64,000 bases of DNA. It comes from Pseudomonadales bacterium (GTDB lineage Bacteria; Pseudomonadota; Gammaproteobacteria; Pseudomonadales; Azotimanducaceae). Position numbers and translations under genes: made by a program. Under the pieces are notes generated by a model. The model saw only the letters and a list, made by a program, of their open reading frames with translations, did not search any database and had not been told where the DNA came from. The stretch is from assembly GCA_041395945.1 (NCBI GenBank), contig JAWKZN010000001.1, positions 2,294,001-2,358,000 of the forward strand, written 5' to 3'. Shown here piece by piece: positions 34,075 through 41,694 of the stretch (position 1 is its first letter; each line of letters begins with the position of its first letter).

Positions 34075-35535
34075 TCACTGCCACACCGATCGGATTGCCT
34101 CACCCGGAAAGACATTCTCAACGATGGCACCGTCGGTCACGACCGCTACGCCTTTCACCAGTACATGGTGGATGCCGGCGGAATTCCGGGCAGGTATCGA
34201 GTAGGTCGCCTGGTCGAGCACGGTTGCGGGGGCGAACAGGGTGAGATCCGCATCCATGCCTTCCTGCACCCGACCTTTCCGTCGCATGGCCGGTGCAAAT
34301 TTCTCGAGCCGTTGGGCGGGATCCAGTGTCATCTTGCGCAGCGCCAGCATCAGCGGCAGCGCACCTTCATCGCGCACATAGTGGCCCAGCACCCGGGCGA
34401 AGGTACCCGCACTGCGCGGATGGGAAAAATCACCCACGTAGGGCACCCCGTCGCTGGCGATCATCACATCCGGCTGGGCAACCAGCCAGCGGCTGGTCTC
34501 CTCGTTTCGGCCGTGAATGATCACCCAGCCACCCTGCTTGCGGTACTCCTCAAAGGTTTCCCGGGTGAGTCGCTCACCGGTCTCCGTCCACTGCAACTGG
34601 CCGTAGTCGCCCTGATAGTCATCGAAGAGCGCACTTTCCAGGCGGGTCGAACCTGCCGTGTAGGGATAGGTTTCCGTTGTGATATCCAGACCGTTGGCCC
34701 GCATCCCGCGAATCATGTCGATCGCGAGCCGAGCAGACTCATCCAGGCTCGAATTGATGTGCACCACATGCAGTGGGGCTCCGGTCGCCGCGGCATCGGC
34801 GAGCACTTCCTGCAGCGGTGCCAGCAGATCGCCACCCATGTAACGGGCCTGGCGGATGTGCGTAAACAGCGGCACCTGATAGCGCGCGGCAAGTTTAAAG
34901 AGGGCGTAGATTTCCTCGTGGCTGGCACCCGGCATGTAGGTGATGCCGGAGCCGATACCGAGTCCGCCATCACGGATACCCGCCTCGATCGATCCAACCA
35001 GTGCGTCGAGCTGTGCGCCTGCCAGATGCGCGTCCGCGTAGTTACCCCCTTCAGCCGCGCTGCGATCCGCCGCAGCCAGATACACGGGATTGCCGACTTC
35101 CACGCCACCCAGAAGGTTGATACGTCCGGCCAGATGTCCGCTGGCAGCACCATAGTGAATGGGCGATCGGCCGCGTCGGGATTCCAGCCAGGCGCCTACC
35201 GGCAGCACACCCTGCTCGAGTTCGAGTGCTGTGGTGACACCGTCTGCTGCCTGAAAGTGATTGCTGCGTACGTCCTGGCCGTGCGCGTGGAGGTCGATAA
35301 AGCCCGGCGCCACCACCAGTCCGGATGCGTCGATCGTGCGTGCGCCTGTCAGAGGCTTCGTGCTGATGCTCAGAATCTGTCCATCACGGATACCGACGTT
35401 GCGTATCGCATCCAGATCGGTCTCGGGATCCATCACCCGTCCCCCCGTGATCACCAGATCGAAATCTGCCGCGTACAGCATGCACGCGTGCACCATGCAG
35501 TACGTCAGCAGCAGCGCAACACAGAAGTTTCTCAT
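34075..35535 (-). CDS. Secreted D-aminoacylase / N-acyl-D-amino-acid deacylase-like amidohydrolase
   Basis: The 486-residue protein starts with a signal peptide (VALLLTYCMVHACMLYA). The fold is amidohydrolase type: LVITGGRVMDPETDLD, metal motif DLHAHGQDVRSN, THIRQARYMGGD, LHVVHINSSLDE, TETYPYTAG and late MIASDGVPYVG, followed by RKGRVQEGMDADLTLFAPATV. N-acyl-D-amino acid deacylases have this order of motifs. The D-amino-acid dehydrogenase and aminotransferase cluster at 44.6-46.8 kb is consistent with D-amino acid use, but distance makes that link weak. The enoyl-CoA hydratase gene lies 18 bp upstream. Confidence 0.87.
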   Translation of the reverse strand: MRNFCVALLLTYCMVHACMLYAADFDLVITGGRVMDPETDLDAIRNVGIRDGQILSISTKPLTGARTIDASGLVVAPGFIDLHAHGQDVRSNHFQAADGVTTALELEQGVLPVGAWLESRRGRSPIHYGAASGHLAGRINLLGGVEVGNPVYLAAADRSAAEGGNYADAHLAGAQLDALVGSIEAGIRDGGLGIGSGITYMPGASHEEIYALFKLAARYQVPLFTHIRQARYMGGDLLAPLQEVLADAAATGAPLHVVHINSSLDESARLAIDMIRGMRANGLDITTETYPYTAGSTRLESALFDDYQGDYGQLQWTETGERLTRETFEEYRKQGGWVIIHGRNEETSRWLVAQPDVMIASDGVPYVGDFSHPRSAGTFARVLGHYVRDEGALPLMLALRKMTLDPAQRLEKFAPAMRRKGRVQEGMDADLTLFAPATVLDQATYSIPARNSAGIHHVLVKGVAVVTDGAIVENVFPGEAIRSVWQ

Positions 35536-35553
35536 CGATCGTCTCCTTCCCGC

Positions 35554-36324
35554 TCAGATATCCGAAAAATTGCCATGGCGGCCCTTGCCCGCCGCAAACC
35601 GTGCGGCTCCTTCCCGGGTTTCCCCCGAAGCCAGCACTTCGAGTCCCAGCCGGGTCTCTGCCCTGAGGGCGTCCGGCAGATCCATCGACCACTGCTGGTA
35701 GGAAGACTGACGATCGTTGCGCAGACACAACTGGGGGAACGCGGACAGGCCACCGGCAAGCTCCACCGCCGCCTGCAGACTCGTACCCTTCGCGACCAGC
35801 CGGTTCGCCAGTCCCATGGATTGCGCCTCCGCACCGGAAACACCGCGCCCGGTGAGAATCAGATCCAGCGCATGGCTGTGACCGATCATCCGGGGAAGAC
35901 GGATGGTACCGCCGTCGACCAGCGGTACACCCCAGCGCCGACAGTACACGCCAAATACCGCATCCTCCGCGGCGACCCGCAGATCACACCAGAGTGCGAG
36001 CTCCAGGCCACCGGCCACAGCAAATCCCTCCACTGCTGCAATCACCGGCTTGCGCAGCAGCATGCGGGTACAACCGAGGGGTCCGTCGCCGTCTTCGCGC
36101 AGGCGGGGACCGCGACCATCCGCCACCGACTTGAGATCCGCACCTGCGCAGAACACACCGGCTGCACCGGTGAGCACGGCCACATCAGTATCCGGATCCG
36201 CGTCGAAGCGGGTGAAGGCCTCGGCGAGCGCCTGCGCTGTGGGACGATCCACCGCGTTGCGGACTTCGGGCCGATTGAGGGTGACGATGGTGACCCGTCC
36301 CTGTGTCGTTACTGCAACTGTCAT
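35554..36324 (-). CDS. Enoyl-CoA hydratase/isomerase family protein
   Basis: A 256-residue crotonase: VTIVTLNRPEVRNAVDRPT at the N-terminus, oxyanion hole TGAAGVFCAGADLKS and AVEGFAVAGGLELALWCDLRVA, followed by WGVPLVDGGTIRLPRMIGHSHALDLILTGRGV and the C-terminal helix. The usual catalytic Glu region is replaced by PLVDGGT, a feature of isomerase-like or hydratase members with shifted acid residues, so the exact reaction is open. The ATG at 36324 is chosen over 36372 because the family begins at MTVAVTTQGRV. Confidence 0.9.
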   Translation of the reverse strand: MTVAVTTQGRVTIVTLNRPEVRNAVDRPTAQALAEAFTRFDADPDTDVAVLTGAAGVFCAGADLKSVADGRGPRLREDGDGPLGCTRMLLRKPVIAAVEGFAVAGGLELALWCDLRVAAEDAVFGVYCRRWGVPLVDGGTIRLPRMIGHSHALDLILTGRGVSGAEAQSMGLANRLVAKGTSLQAAVELAGGLSAFPQLCLRNDRQSSYQQWSMDLPDALRAETRLGLEVLASGETREGAARFAAGKGRHGNFSDI

Positions 36325-36375
36325 GCCTGTTCCCCTTGAGAGAGCCGGCCGGCCAGGCTCTGATGCTGACATCGA

Positions 36376-37620
36376 TCAGGATACCCTGCGCGGTCTGCTC
36401 TCCAGATAAGACTGTAAAACGGACTGGTAAGCAAAGCAGCGCTCGAGAATGGCGATATCGGAATCCATCACCGCGCCTTCCTCCATGAATTCCTGCCAGC
36501 GGGCACACACCGCCAGCACCTCCGTCGCCACCCGTCGTGCTTCGCCCTGCTCGAGACCCATGCGGTGCGCGGCAGCAGCGATATTGTCGCGACTGGGCGT
36601 ATTTCCGAATGCACCCAGGGCGATGGCGTGAGATCCCTGCAGACCTGTGTTAGGCACTATGTCGTAGCCGGGTGTGAGTCGATACTGGGCCTCAGAGGCC
36701 TTTTTATAGAAAGCGTGGTTGCGCAGGTGGTCGTCTGTGTTGCCGATACCGATGTTGAACAGCATGCGCCGGAACACCGCTTCCGCCAGATTTGCGGTCT
36801 GTGCTGCCAGCCGGTTACCCAACTGATAGATTCCGGGATAGGACATGGCCGCTTCGTCGAACTGGGTGATGTCGAATTTGTTGATCAGACTCGCCACGGA
36901 AACCAGATGATGCTGCTGACCCTCCGTGTGATCAAAGCGCTCTACCAGCACCACAGTACCGCGTGCCGTTTCCGTGAGTGCGACATCCGGCACCTCGATA
37001 CCCGCCTCCCTCGCCATTCGCATCGAGGCCCATTCCACCCGGCACATGTCCACCAGATCAGACGGCCGGCCGAATTTCGCAATCCAGTTGCGCCCCTCAT
37101 GTTCGATCAGGGTTTTCGGGCGTGCACCGCCGAGTCCGCTGCCGTGGAAGAAATAAGGTTCGAGGCTGCGGTCCACTTCCCGCCCGGATTCAATGTCCTC
37201 GGCGATCCGCTGCAGATGCACGAGATTTTCGAACGGGCGCTCGGGTGTCGGCTTCGGCGAATCCCGGATTTCGGCGGTGAAATGCAGGGCACCCACCCCT
37301 TCCCCGGACGCGGCGAGCAGAAATTCCACCGGGGTTACAGGGGGTGGCCGCCGGGTTTTGCTCAGCTGGCGGCGTCCCCACTCATCCGGGCCTGCATCCA
37401 TCAGTACACCGAACACACCGGGAGATTCCCGGGTGCGCGGGTTTTCCTGCACTTCCGGGCCCAGCGGAAGATTAATCGGGTCGAGGGCGAAGGCGAGAGG
37501 GTTGTCGAGGTAGGCGCGGGCATACTTGAATCGTCCGCGCGCATCGTCCACCAGCAGTTGACCGGCGAGCACCTTGCTGCCGTCACCGAGATCCGCGTGG
37601 ACGAAAAGTTTCTCCGCCAT
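36376..37620 (-). CDS. hipA: HipA-type serine/threonine kinase toxin
   Basis: The 414-residue protein has the HipA N1 domain (LLVDDARGRFKYARAYLDNPLAFALDPINLPL), the kinase P-loop GSGLGGARPKTLI, the ATP-binding Lys in WIAKFGRPSD, ERFDHTEG, the catalytic NTDDHLRNHAFYKK (Asp296-Asp297) and the metal motif TPGYDIVPN. In E. coli HipA phosphorylates glutamyl-tRNA synthetase and induces persistence. It is translated from the start right after the HipB stop. Motifs are complete, so the toxin should be active. Close-in homologs such as HipT have other targets. Confidence 0.94.
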   Translation of the reverse strand: MAEKLFVHADLGDGSKVLAGQLLVDDARGRFKYARAYLDNPLAFALDPINLPLGPEVQENPRTRESPGVFGVLMDAGPDEWGRRQLSKTRRPPPVTPVEFLLAASGEGVGALHFTAEIRDSPKPTPERPFENLVHLQRIAEDIESGREVDRSLEPYFFHGSGLGGARPKTLIEHEGRNWIAKFGRPSDLVDMCRVEWASMRMAREAGIEVPDVALTETARGTVVLVERFDHTEGQQHHLVSVASLINKFDITQFDEAAMSYPGIYQLGNRLAAQTANLAEAVFRRMLFNIGIGNTDDHLRNHAFYKKASEAQYRLTPGYDIVPNTGLQGSHAIALGAFGNTPSRDNIAAAAHRMGLEQGEARRVATEVLAVCARWQEFMEEGAVMDSDIAILERCFAYQSVLQSYLESRPRRVS

Positions 37621-37983
37621 TCAGATCTCCCACTCATCATCAGCGGCCGCACCGCGGGGCCGGCCCGGTGCGCGCGCGCGCTGACGCGCCTGGCTGCGAC
37701 TCAAAGCTTCACCGAGGGTATCGTCCCCCGCGGCCACTACCGAATCGAACGCGGTGGCCATGCCGAACACATCGAGCAGGGAAAGATAGGCGCCAACCGT
37801 GATTCGAGGTGAACCGCTTTCCACCTTTTTTACCGAACTTTCCGAAAGCCCGGCCTTGGCCGCCGTCTGCTGCTGTGTCCAGTTCCGACGCAGCCTGGAC
37901 TCTCTGAGGCGCTCCCCCAGTGCCATCAGGCTGCCCAGGGCGGCATCACTCAACACAGCATAGGATTTGGAGGCTCTAGGCAT
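37621..37983 (-). CDS. hipB: HipB-type XRE antitoxin
   Basis: The 120-residue protein carries a helix-turn-helix XRE domain (LGERLRESRLRRNWTQQQTAAKAGLSESSVKKVESGSPRITVGAYLSLLDVFG) and an Arg/Pro-rich C-terminus (SQARQRARAPGRPRGA). It should bind HipA and repress the operon at the inverted repeat just upstream (37997-38019). The gene ends one base before hipA, the normal antitoxin-then-toxin order. Confidence 0.93.
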   Translation of the reverse strand: MPRASKSYAVLSDAALGSLMALGERLRESRLRRNWTQQQTAAKAGLSESSVKKVESGSPRITVGAYLSLLDVFGMATAFDSVVAAGDDTLGEALSRSQARQRARAPGRPRGAAADDEWEI

Positions 37984-37996
37984 ATACAGCCCGTAA

Positions 37997-38019
37997 TTTA
38001 TATAACAGTCATATATAAA
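37997..38019. promoter_or_regulatory. Likely hipBA operator
   Basis: TTTATAT (37997-38003) and ATATAAA (38013-38019) form an inverted repeat around a 9-base centre, 13 bases upstream of the hipB ATG. Such A/T palindromes overlapping the promoter are expected for HipB autorepression. The TATATAA strings could also supply the -10 element. Confidence 0.6.
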
Positions 38020-38162
38020 CCATGAATCAGGTCACGGATCCAGCCCCGAGCAGTGTATCGTCGGGCCATCCGGCGGAGACGAACCGGGTTGCCCATCGCG
38101 AACGGGACTGCCAGCCGTTACGCCGCCGGCTCCGTCGGGACGGCTGCCAGGAAAATCCGCTC

Positions 38163-38312
38163 TGATTAGATTCATATAACATACATAAAAACTATTAGAG
38201 ATTTATATACATCCATATAGACACAGGAGCGTATCAGCTCAGACACCCAGAGAGAACTAGAAGTTTTATATGAATCTTATAGATCATTTAATAGTTTTTT
38301 ATGAATCTACCA
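38163..38312. repeat. AT-rich repeat block upstream of hipBA
   Basis: This stretch is strikingly AT-rich in a GC-rich window. The motif TAGATTCATATAA...AACTATTA occurs at 38167-38198 on the plus strand and twice as the reverse complement, at about 38258-38280 and 38285-38309; the last copy lacks nine bases in the middle. All copies resemble the hip operator half sites (TATATAA). It may hold further HipB sites, a decayed mobile-element end or both. The whole gene-free region 37984-38607 consists of the operator, a GC-rich spacer with the short inverted repeat CAGCCGT/ACGGCTG, this block, an aldehyde dehydrogenase-like remnant and the FprA leader. Confidence 0.55.
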
Positions 38313-38315
38313 TAG

Positions 38316-38498
38316 ATGACGGAACAGAAGGCGAAGCTGTAGATCAGGGTCCGCTCATCGACCCACCGGGATCGCTCCACCACCCGCAGGTCACGGGAAG
38401 CCCGGGTCAGGGAAGGCGTGTCGTTGTAGTTCGCGGTGCCCACCACGAGCGCGTTTTTCAGGATCGCTTCCGGGTGGCCGCTGACTGTTTCACTTAAT
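38316..38498 (+). pseudogene. Possible aldehyde dehydrogenase fragment
   Basis: A short frame (about 60 codons to TAA at 38495-38497) reads DDGTEGEAVDQGPLIDP..., then QGRRVVVVRGAHHERVFQD. The order GxGxx-VxQGPLI-...-GARVVxGG-H matches the region after the catalytic Cys of succinate-semialdehyde-type dehydrogenases, but it is degraded and both ends are missing. It starts directly at the AT-rich block. This is a weak call. Confidence 0.35.
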
Positions 38499-38607
38499 CC
38501 ATGGGTGCCGCCAGGATGATGCAGCAGACGATTTGTGTTGCAGGCAGCTTCATCGCCGAGTTCCTCAAGGGGTAGACTCCTTCAGGCAGTCACCACTACA
38601 CGGACGC

Positions 38608-40005
38608 ATGTCGGCAATTGGCACCAGCAGCAACCCGCTCCGGGTTGCCATCATCGGTTCGGGACCTGCGGGCTTCTACACAGTGAGTAATCTGCTCAAA
38701 CAGCAGGGCCTGGGTGTCGAGATGGACATGTTCGAGAAACTGCCCACGCCTTTCGGGCTCGTGCGCGCAGGGGTCGCACCAGATCATCAGAAGGACAAGT
38801 CTGTCACCCGCACCTATGAAAAGAGCGCCGTTGACGGTGCGTTCCGCTTTTTCGGCAATGTCGAATTCGGCCGGCATCTGACACTCGACGACGTGCATCG
38901 CCACTACCACCAGGTCGTTTTTGCCACCGGTGCGCAGAGCGATCGCGCTCTGGGCATTCCCGGTGAGGATGCCATCGGCAGCCATCCGGCCACGGATTTT
39001 GTGGCCTGGTACAACGGTCACCCCGAGTATGCCCGGCATCAGTTCGATCTGAGCGCCGAGGCTGTGGCCATCATCGGTCTGGGCAACGTGGCCATAGATG
39101 TTGCCCGCATCCTCTGCAAGTCCATCGATGAACTGAAAACCACAGATATCGCCGACCATGCACTGACTGCTCTCAAGCAGAGTCGAGTGAAGATGGTCTA
39201 CATACTGGGCCGCCGCGGTCCGGCACAGGCGGCATTCACACCCGCAGAGATCAGAGAAATCGGCGACCTCTCCGGCACGGATGTCCGAGTGCGGCCAGAA
39301 GAGGCTGTTCTAGATCCGCTGAGCCGCACAGCGCTCGAAGCCTCTGGTGACCGCAATGCAACCAGAAACACCGAAATCATCCAGAACATCGCCCAGTGGC
39401 AGGCGGCCGGCAGAGAGAAACAGCTCATCATCCGTTTCATGGTTTCGCCGACCGAGATTCTCACCGATGAGACGAACCGGGTAACCGGTATCCGCATTGT
39501 GAAAAACGAATCCGTCCTCGGACCGGACGGCACTGTACGCTCCCGGGCAACTGGCGCAATCGAGACACTGCCTGTGCAACTGGTGTTCCGCTCCGTCGGC
39601 TATCGCGGCGTGAGACTGTCCGGGGTGCCTTACGACGAGTCATCGGGTGTGATACCGAACATCAACGGCCGGGTCACCGGCGAGGACGGAACTCCCCTGC
39701 CCGGCTACTATGCCGTGGGATGGATAAAGCGCGGACCGTCCGGTGTCATCGGCAGCAACAAGACAGATGCGAAGGAGACCGTGAACTGTATGGTCGAAGA
39801 CGCCCTGGCCGGGCGCTGCCTCAACCCCGTCGCTGCCAGCGCGGATGCGATTACCAAACTCATCGAGGCCAGACAGCCGCAACTGGTTACCTTCGAAAAC
39901 TGGCGCAAACTCGATGAAATCGAAATCAGCAAAGGACTCAAAGCCGACCGGCCACGAGTGAAGTTCACCGATGTTTCCGAAATGCTGCGGGTGCTCGAAC
40001 GGTGA
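38608..40005 (+). CDS. FprA-like ferredoxin/adrenodoxin-NADP+ reductase
   Basis: A 465-residue flavoprotein of the adrenodoxin reductase family: FAD site RVAIIGSGPAGFYTVSNLL, the DMFEKLPTPFGLVRAGVAPDHQ marker, NADP site AVAIIGLGNVAIDVARIL followed by YILGRRGPAQAAFTPAE, and the C-terminal GYYAVGWIKRGPSGVIGSNKTDAKE. It passes electrons from NADPH to ferredoxins, often for cytochrome P450s or Fe-S assembly. The start at 38608 is used because homology begins there; 25 extra codons upstream are unsupported. No P450 or ferredoxin gene is in the window. Confidence 0.93.
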   Translation: MSAIGTSSNPLRVAIIGSGPAGFYTVSNLLKQQGLGVEMDMFEKLPTPFGLVRAGVAPDHQKDKSVTRTYEKSAVDGAFRFFGNVEFGRHLTLDDVHRHYHQVVFATGAQSDRALGIPGEDAIGSHPATDFVAWYNGHPEYARHQFDLSAEAVAIIGLGNVAIDVARILCKSIDELKTTDIADHALTALKQSRVKMVYILGRRGPAQAAFTPAEIREIGDLSGTDVRVRPEEAVLDPLSRTALEASGDRNATRNTEIIQNIAQWQAAGREKQLIIRFMVSPTEILTDETNRVTGIRIVKNESVLGPDGTVRSRATGAIETLPVQLVFRSVGYRGVRLSGVPYDESSGVIPNINGRVTGEDGTPLPGYYAVGWIKRGPSGVIGSNKTDAKETVNCMVEDALAGRCLNPVAASADAITKLIEARQPQLVTFENWRKLDEIEISKGLKADRPRVKFTDVSEMLRVLER

Positions 40006-40066
40006 TACCGGCCTGTTGAGAACCTGAATAAAATCAGCGACCCGATTCCCGAACGGAAGACTGATC

Positions 40067-41221
40067 ATGTCAGCAGACGCACCACGCACACTGGATATCC
40101 GGACGCTCGTGCCCGGCTCAATCGAGGTGGTCGGCGCGCTCGACTTCGACCAGCGACCCCAGGGCATGAGTCCACGCCGGCTGCCCGACTGGACCCGCGC
40201 GCAACTGCCACAACCCATGGACGTGATGGTACGCATGCCTTCCGGGGTACGTCTGCGCTTCGCTACCAGCGCCCGGCGTCTCGGTCTGAGCTTCCACGCC
40301 ACCAATCTGGTCACGCCACCGGCCGCGCGTCGATCGATTCCCTTCAGCCTGGAAATCGATAGCGAACTGCACAGTACGGGTTCGGATCGGGGCAATACCA
40401 TCGTGCTCAATCCGCGGAACCCCGGAGACTTTCAGCTCCAGCGCGGCGAGCCGGATACCGTCTGGTTTGAAGGCCTGTCAGCAGACTGGAAATGCTGCGA
40501 GCTCTGGCTGCCCCACAACGCGTTCATCGAACTGCGATCCTTGAGCATCGACGCGGACGCGAAAATCCGGGCCGCGGAATCCGACAGCCGGCCGCGCTGG
40601 CTGCACTACGGCAGTTCCATCAGCCACTGCATGGAAGCAGATCAACCCGGGCTGATCTGGCCCGCAGTTGCCGCGCGGGCAGCCGGCTGTTCGCTTCAGA
40701 ACCTTGGATTCGGCGGCCAGTGCCATCTCGATCAGTTCGTGGCCCGTACCATCCGTGACAGCGGCGCGGACCTGATCAGCATCAAAACCGGTATCAATGT
40801 GATCAACATGGATTCGATGCGGGAGCGGGTATTCACACCCGCCGTGCACGGCTTCCTCGACACGATCCGGGAGCGTGCTGCAAAGACACCGATTCTGCTG
40901 ATTTCACCCATCTTCTGCCCGAGTGCCGAACACCAGCCCGGGCCTACGCTGCCGGATGAGTCTGGAAAATTCGTCACCTTTTCAGGCAACAGCCTGCTGC
41001 GACAGGGTTGTCTCACTCTGGTGCGGGTGCGTGAACTGCTCAGCCGGATCGTCGCACAGCGGCGCTCGGACGGAGATCACCAACTGCACTATGTGGATGG
41101 ACTGAGCCTGTTCGGCGCAGAGGATGCCCGGGACCTTCCCGACGACCTGCACCCTAACCCGGCAGGGTACATCCGCATGGGTGAGCGTTTTGCACCGGTG
41201 CTGAAGCGACTACTGCAGTAG
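40067..41221 (+). CDS. SGNH/GDSL-family hydrolase
   Basis: The 384-residue protein has an N-terminal beta-sandwich of about 170 residues and then the SGNH blocks: Ser in WLHYGSSISH (block I), Gly in NLGFGGQCHLDQF (II), Asn in IKTGINVIN (III) and the DxxH-type LPDDLHPNPAGYIRMGE (V). The fused N-domain plus esterase domain is typical of acyl- or carbohydrate-ester hydrolases. There is no signal peptide, so it is probably cytoplasmic. The gene overlaps a perfect palindrome at its stop codon. Confidence 0.85.
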   Translation: MSADAPRTLDIRTLVPGSIEVVGALDFDQRPQGMSPRRLPDWTRAQLPQPMDVMVRMPSGVRLRFATSARRLGLSFHATNLVTPPAARRSIPFSLEIDSELHSTGSDRGNTIVLNPRNPGDFQLQRGEPDTVWFEGLSADWKCCELWLPHNAFIELRSLSIDADAKIRAAESDSRPRWLHYGSSISHCMEADQPGLIWPAVAARAAGCSLQNLGFGGQCHLDQFVARTIRDSGADLISIKTGINVINMDSMRERVFTPAVHGFLDTIRERAAKTPILLISPIFCPSAEHQPGPTLPDESGKFVTFSGNSLLRQGCLTLVRVRELLSRIVAQRRSDGDHQLHYVDGLSLFGAEDARDLPDDLHPNPAGYIRMGERFAPVLKRLLQ

Positions 41222-41225
41222 TCGC
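41206..41225. terminator. Palindromic hairpin between convergent genes
   Basis: The 20 bases form a perfect palindrome (GCGACTAC, TGCA, GTAGTCGC) that includes the TAG stop of the SGNH hydrolase and ends three bases before the thioesterase stop. With only six bases between the convergent genes it could terminate both, but no T run follows on either side. Confidence 0.45.
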
Positions 41226-41227
41226 GG

Positions 41228-41659
41228 CTACACGGCACGCAGCGCATAGAGCACCCGTCCACGTGCGCAGAGTTCGCCACTGTCGTTTTTCACACTCACC
41301 TCGACCACACACAACTGCCTGCCGCGTTTGATCACCTGCGCCTCGGCGTCTATCCATGCGCCATGGGCCTGGCGCAGATAGGTCACCTGCAGATCGGCGG
41401 TACCTGCCGGCTGGCTGCCTTCCCGCAATCCTGAGAAGACTGCGGGAATGGCCGCCATATCAATGATCGTGGCGATCACCCCGCCATTCACACTGCCGCC
41501 GATGCCGGTGGGCGTCTGGTCGCCGAGTGTGAGGCGCAGCCGAGCACGGTCAGAGCCCCATTCCACCAGTGTCAGACCCAGATACTGGTGAAAGGGAACG
41601 TCATCGAAGCGATCGAAGAAGTTTGCGGGAGAGATGGTCGAGGCGGGGGTGTCAGACAT
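41228..41659 (-). CDS. PaaI-type hotdog thioesterase
   Basis: A 143-residue hotdog-fold protein: YLGLTLVEWGSDRARLRLTLGDQ, then the catalytic-helix segment GSVNGGVIATIIDMAAIPAVF, TADLQVTYLRQAHGAW and the last strand VVEVSVKNDSGELCARGRVLYAL. NGGVIATIID is the PaaI/YbgC-like motif with the catalytic Asp. It cleaves acyl- or aryl-CoA thioesters. It lies 35 bp upstream, in reading sense downstream, of the molybdenum hydroxylase genes on the same strand (opposite order), so a link with aromatic metabolism is possible but unproven. Confidence 0.88.
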   Translation of the reverse strand: MSDTPASTISPANFFDRFDDVPFHQYLGLTLVEWGSDRARLRLTLGDQTPTGIGGSVNGGVIATIIDMAAIPAVFSGLREGSQPAGTADLQVTYLRQAHGAWIDAEAQVIKRGRQLCVVEVSVKNDSGELCARGRVLYALRAV

Positions 41660-41694
41660 GGTTGAAACTCAGAGTTATCGGATGGGACATGCTG

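Noticed and set aside
34165..36339. 724-codon open frame on the plus strand
   Set aside because: It covers the D-aminoacylase-like and enoyl-CoA hydratase genes in antisense; composition is His/Arg/Gly-rich and no domain is visible.
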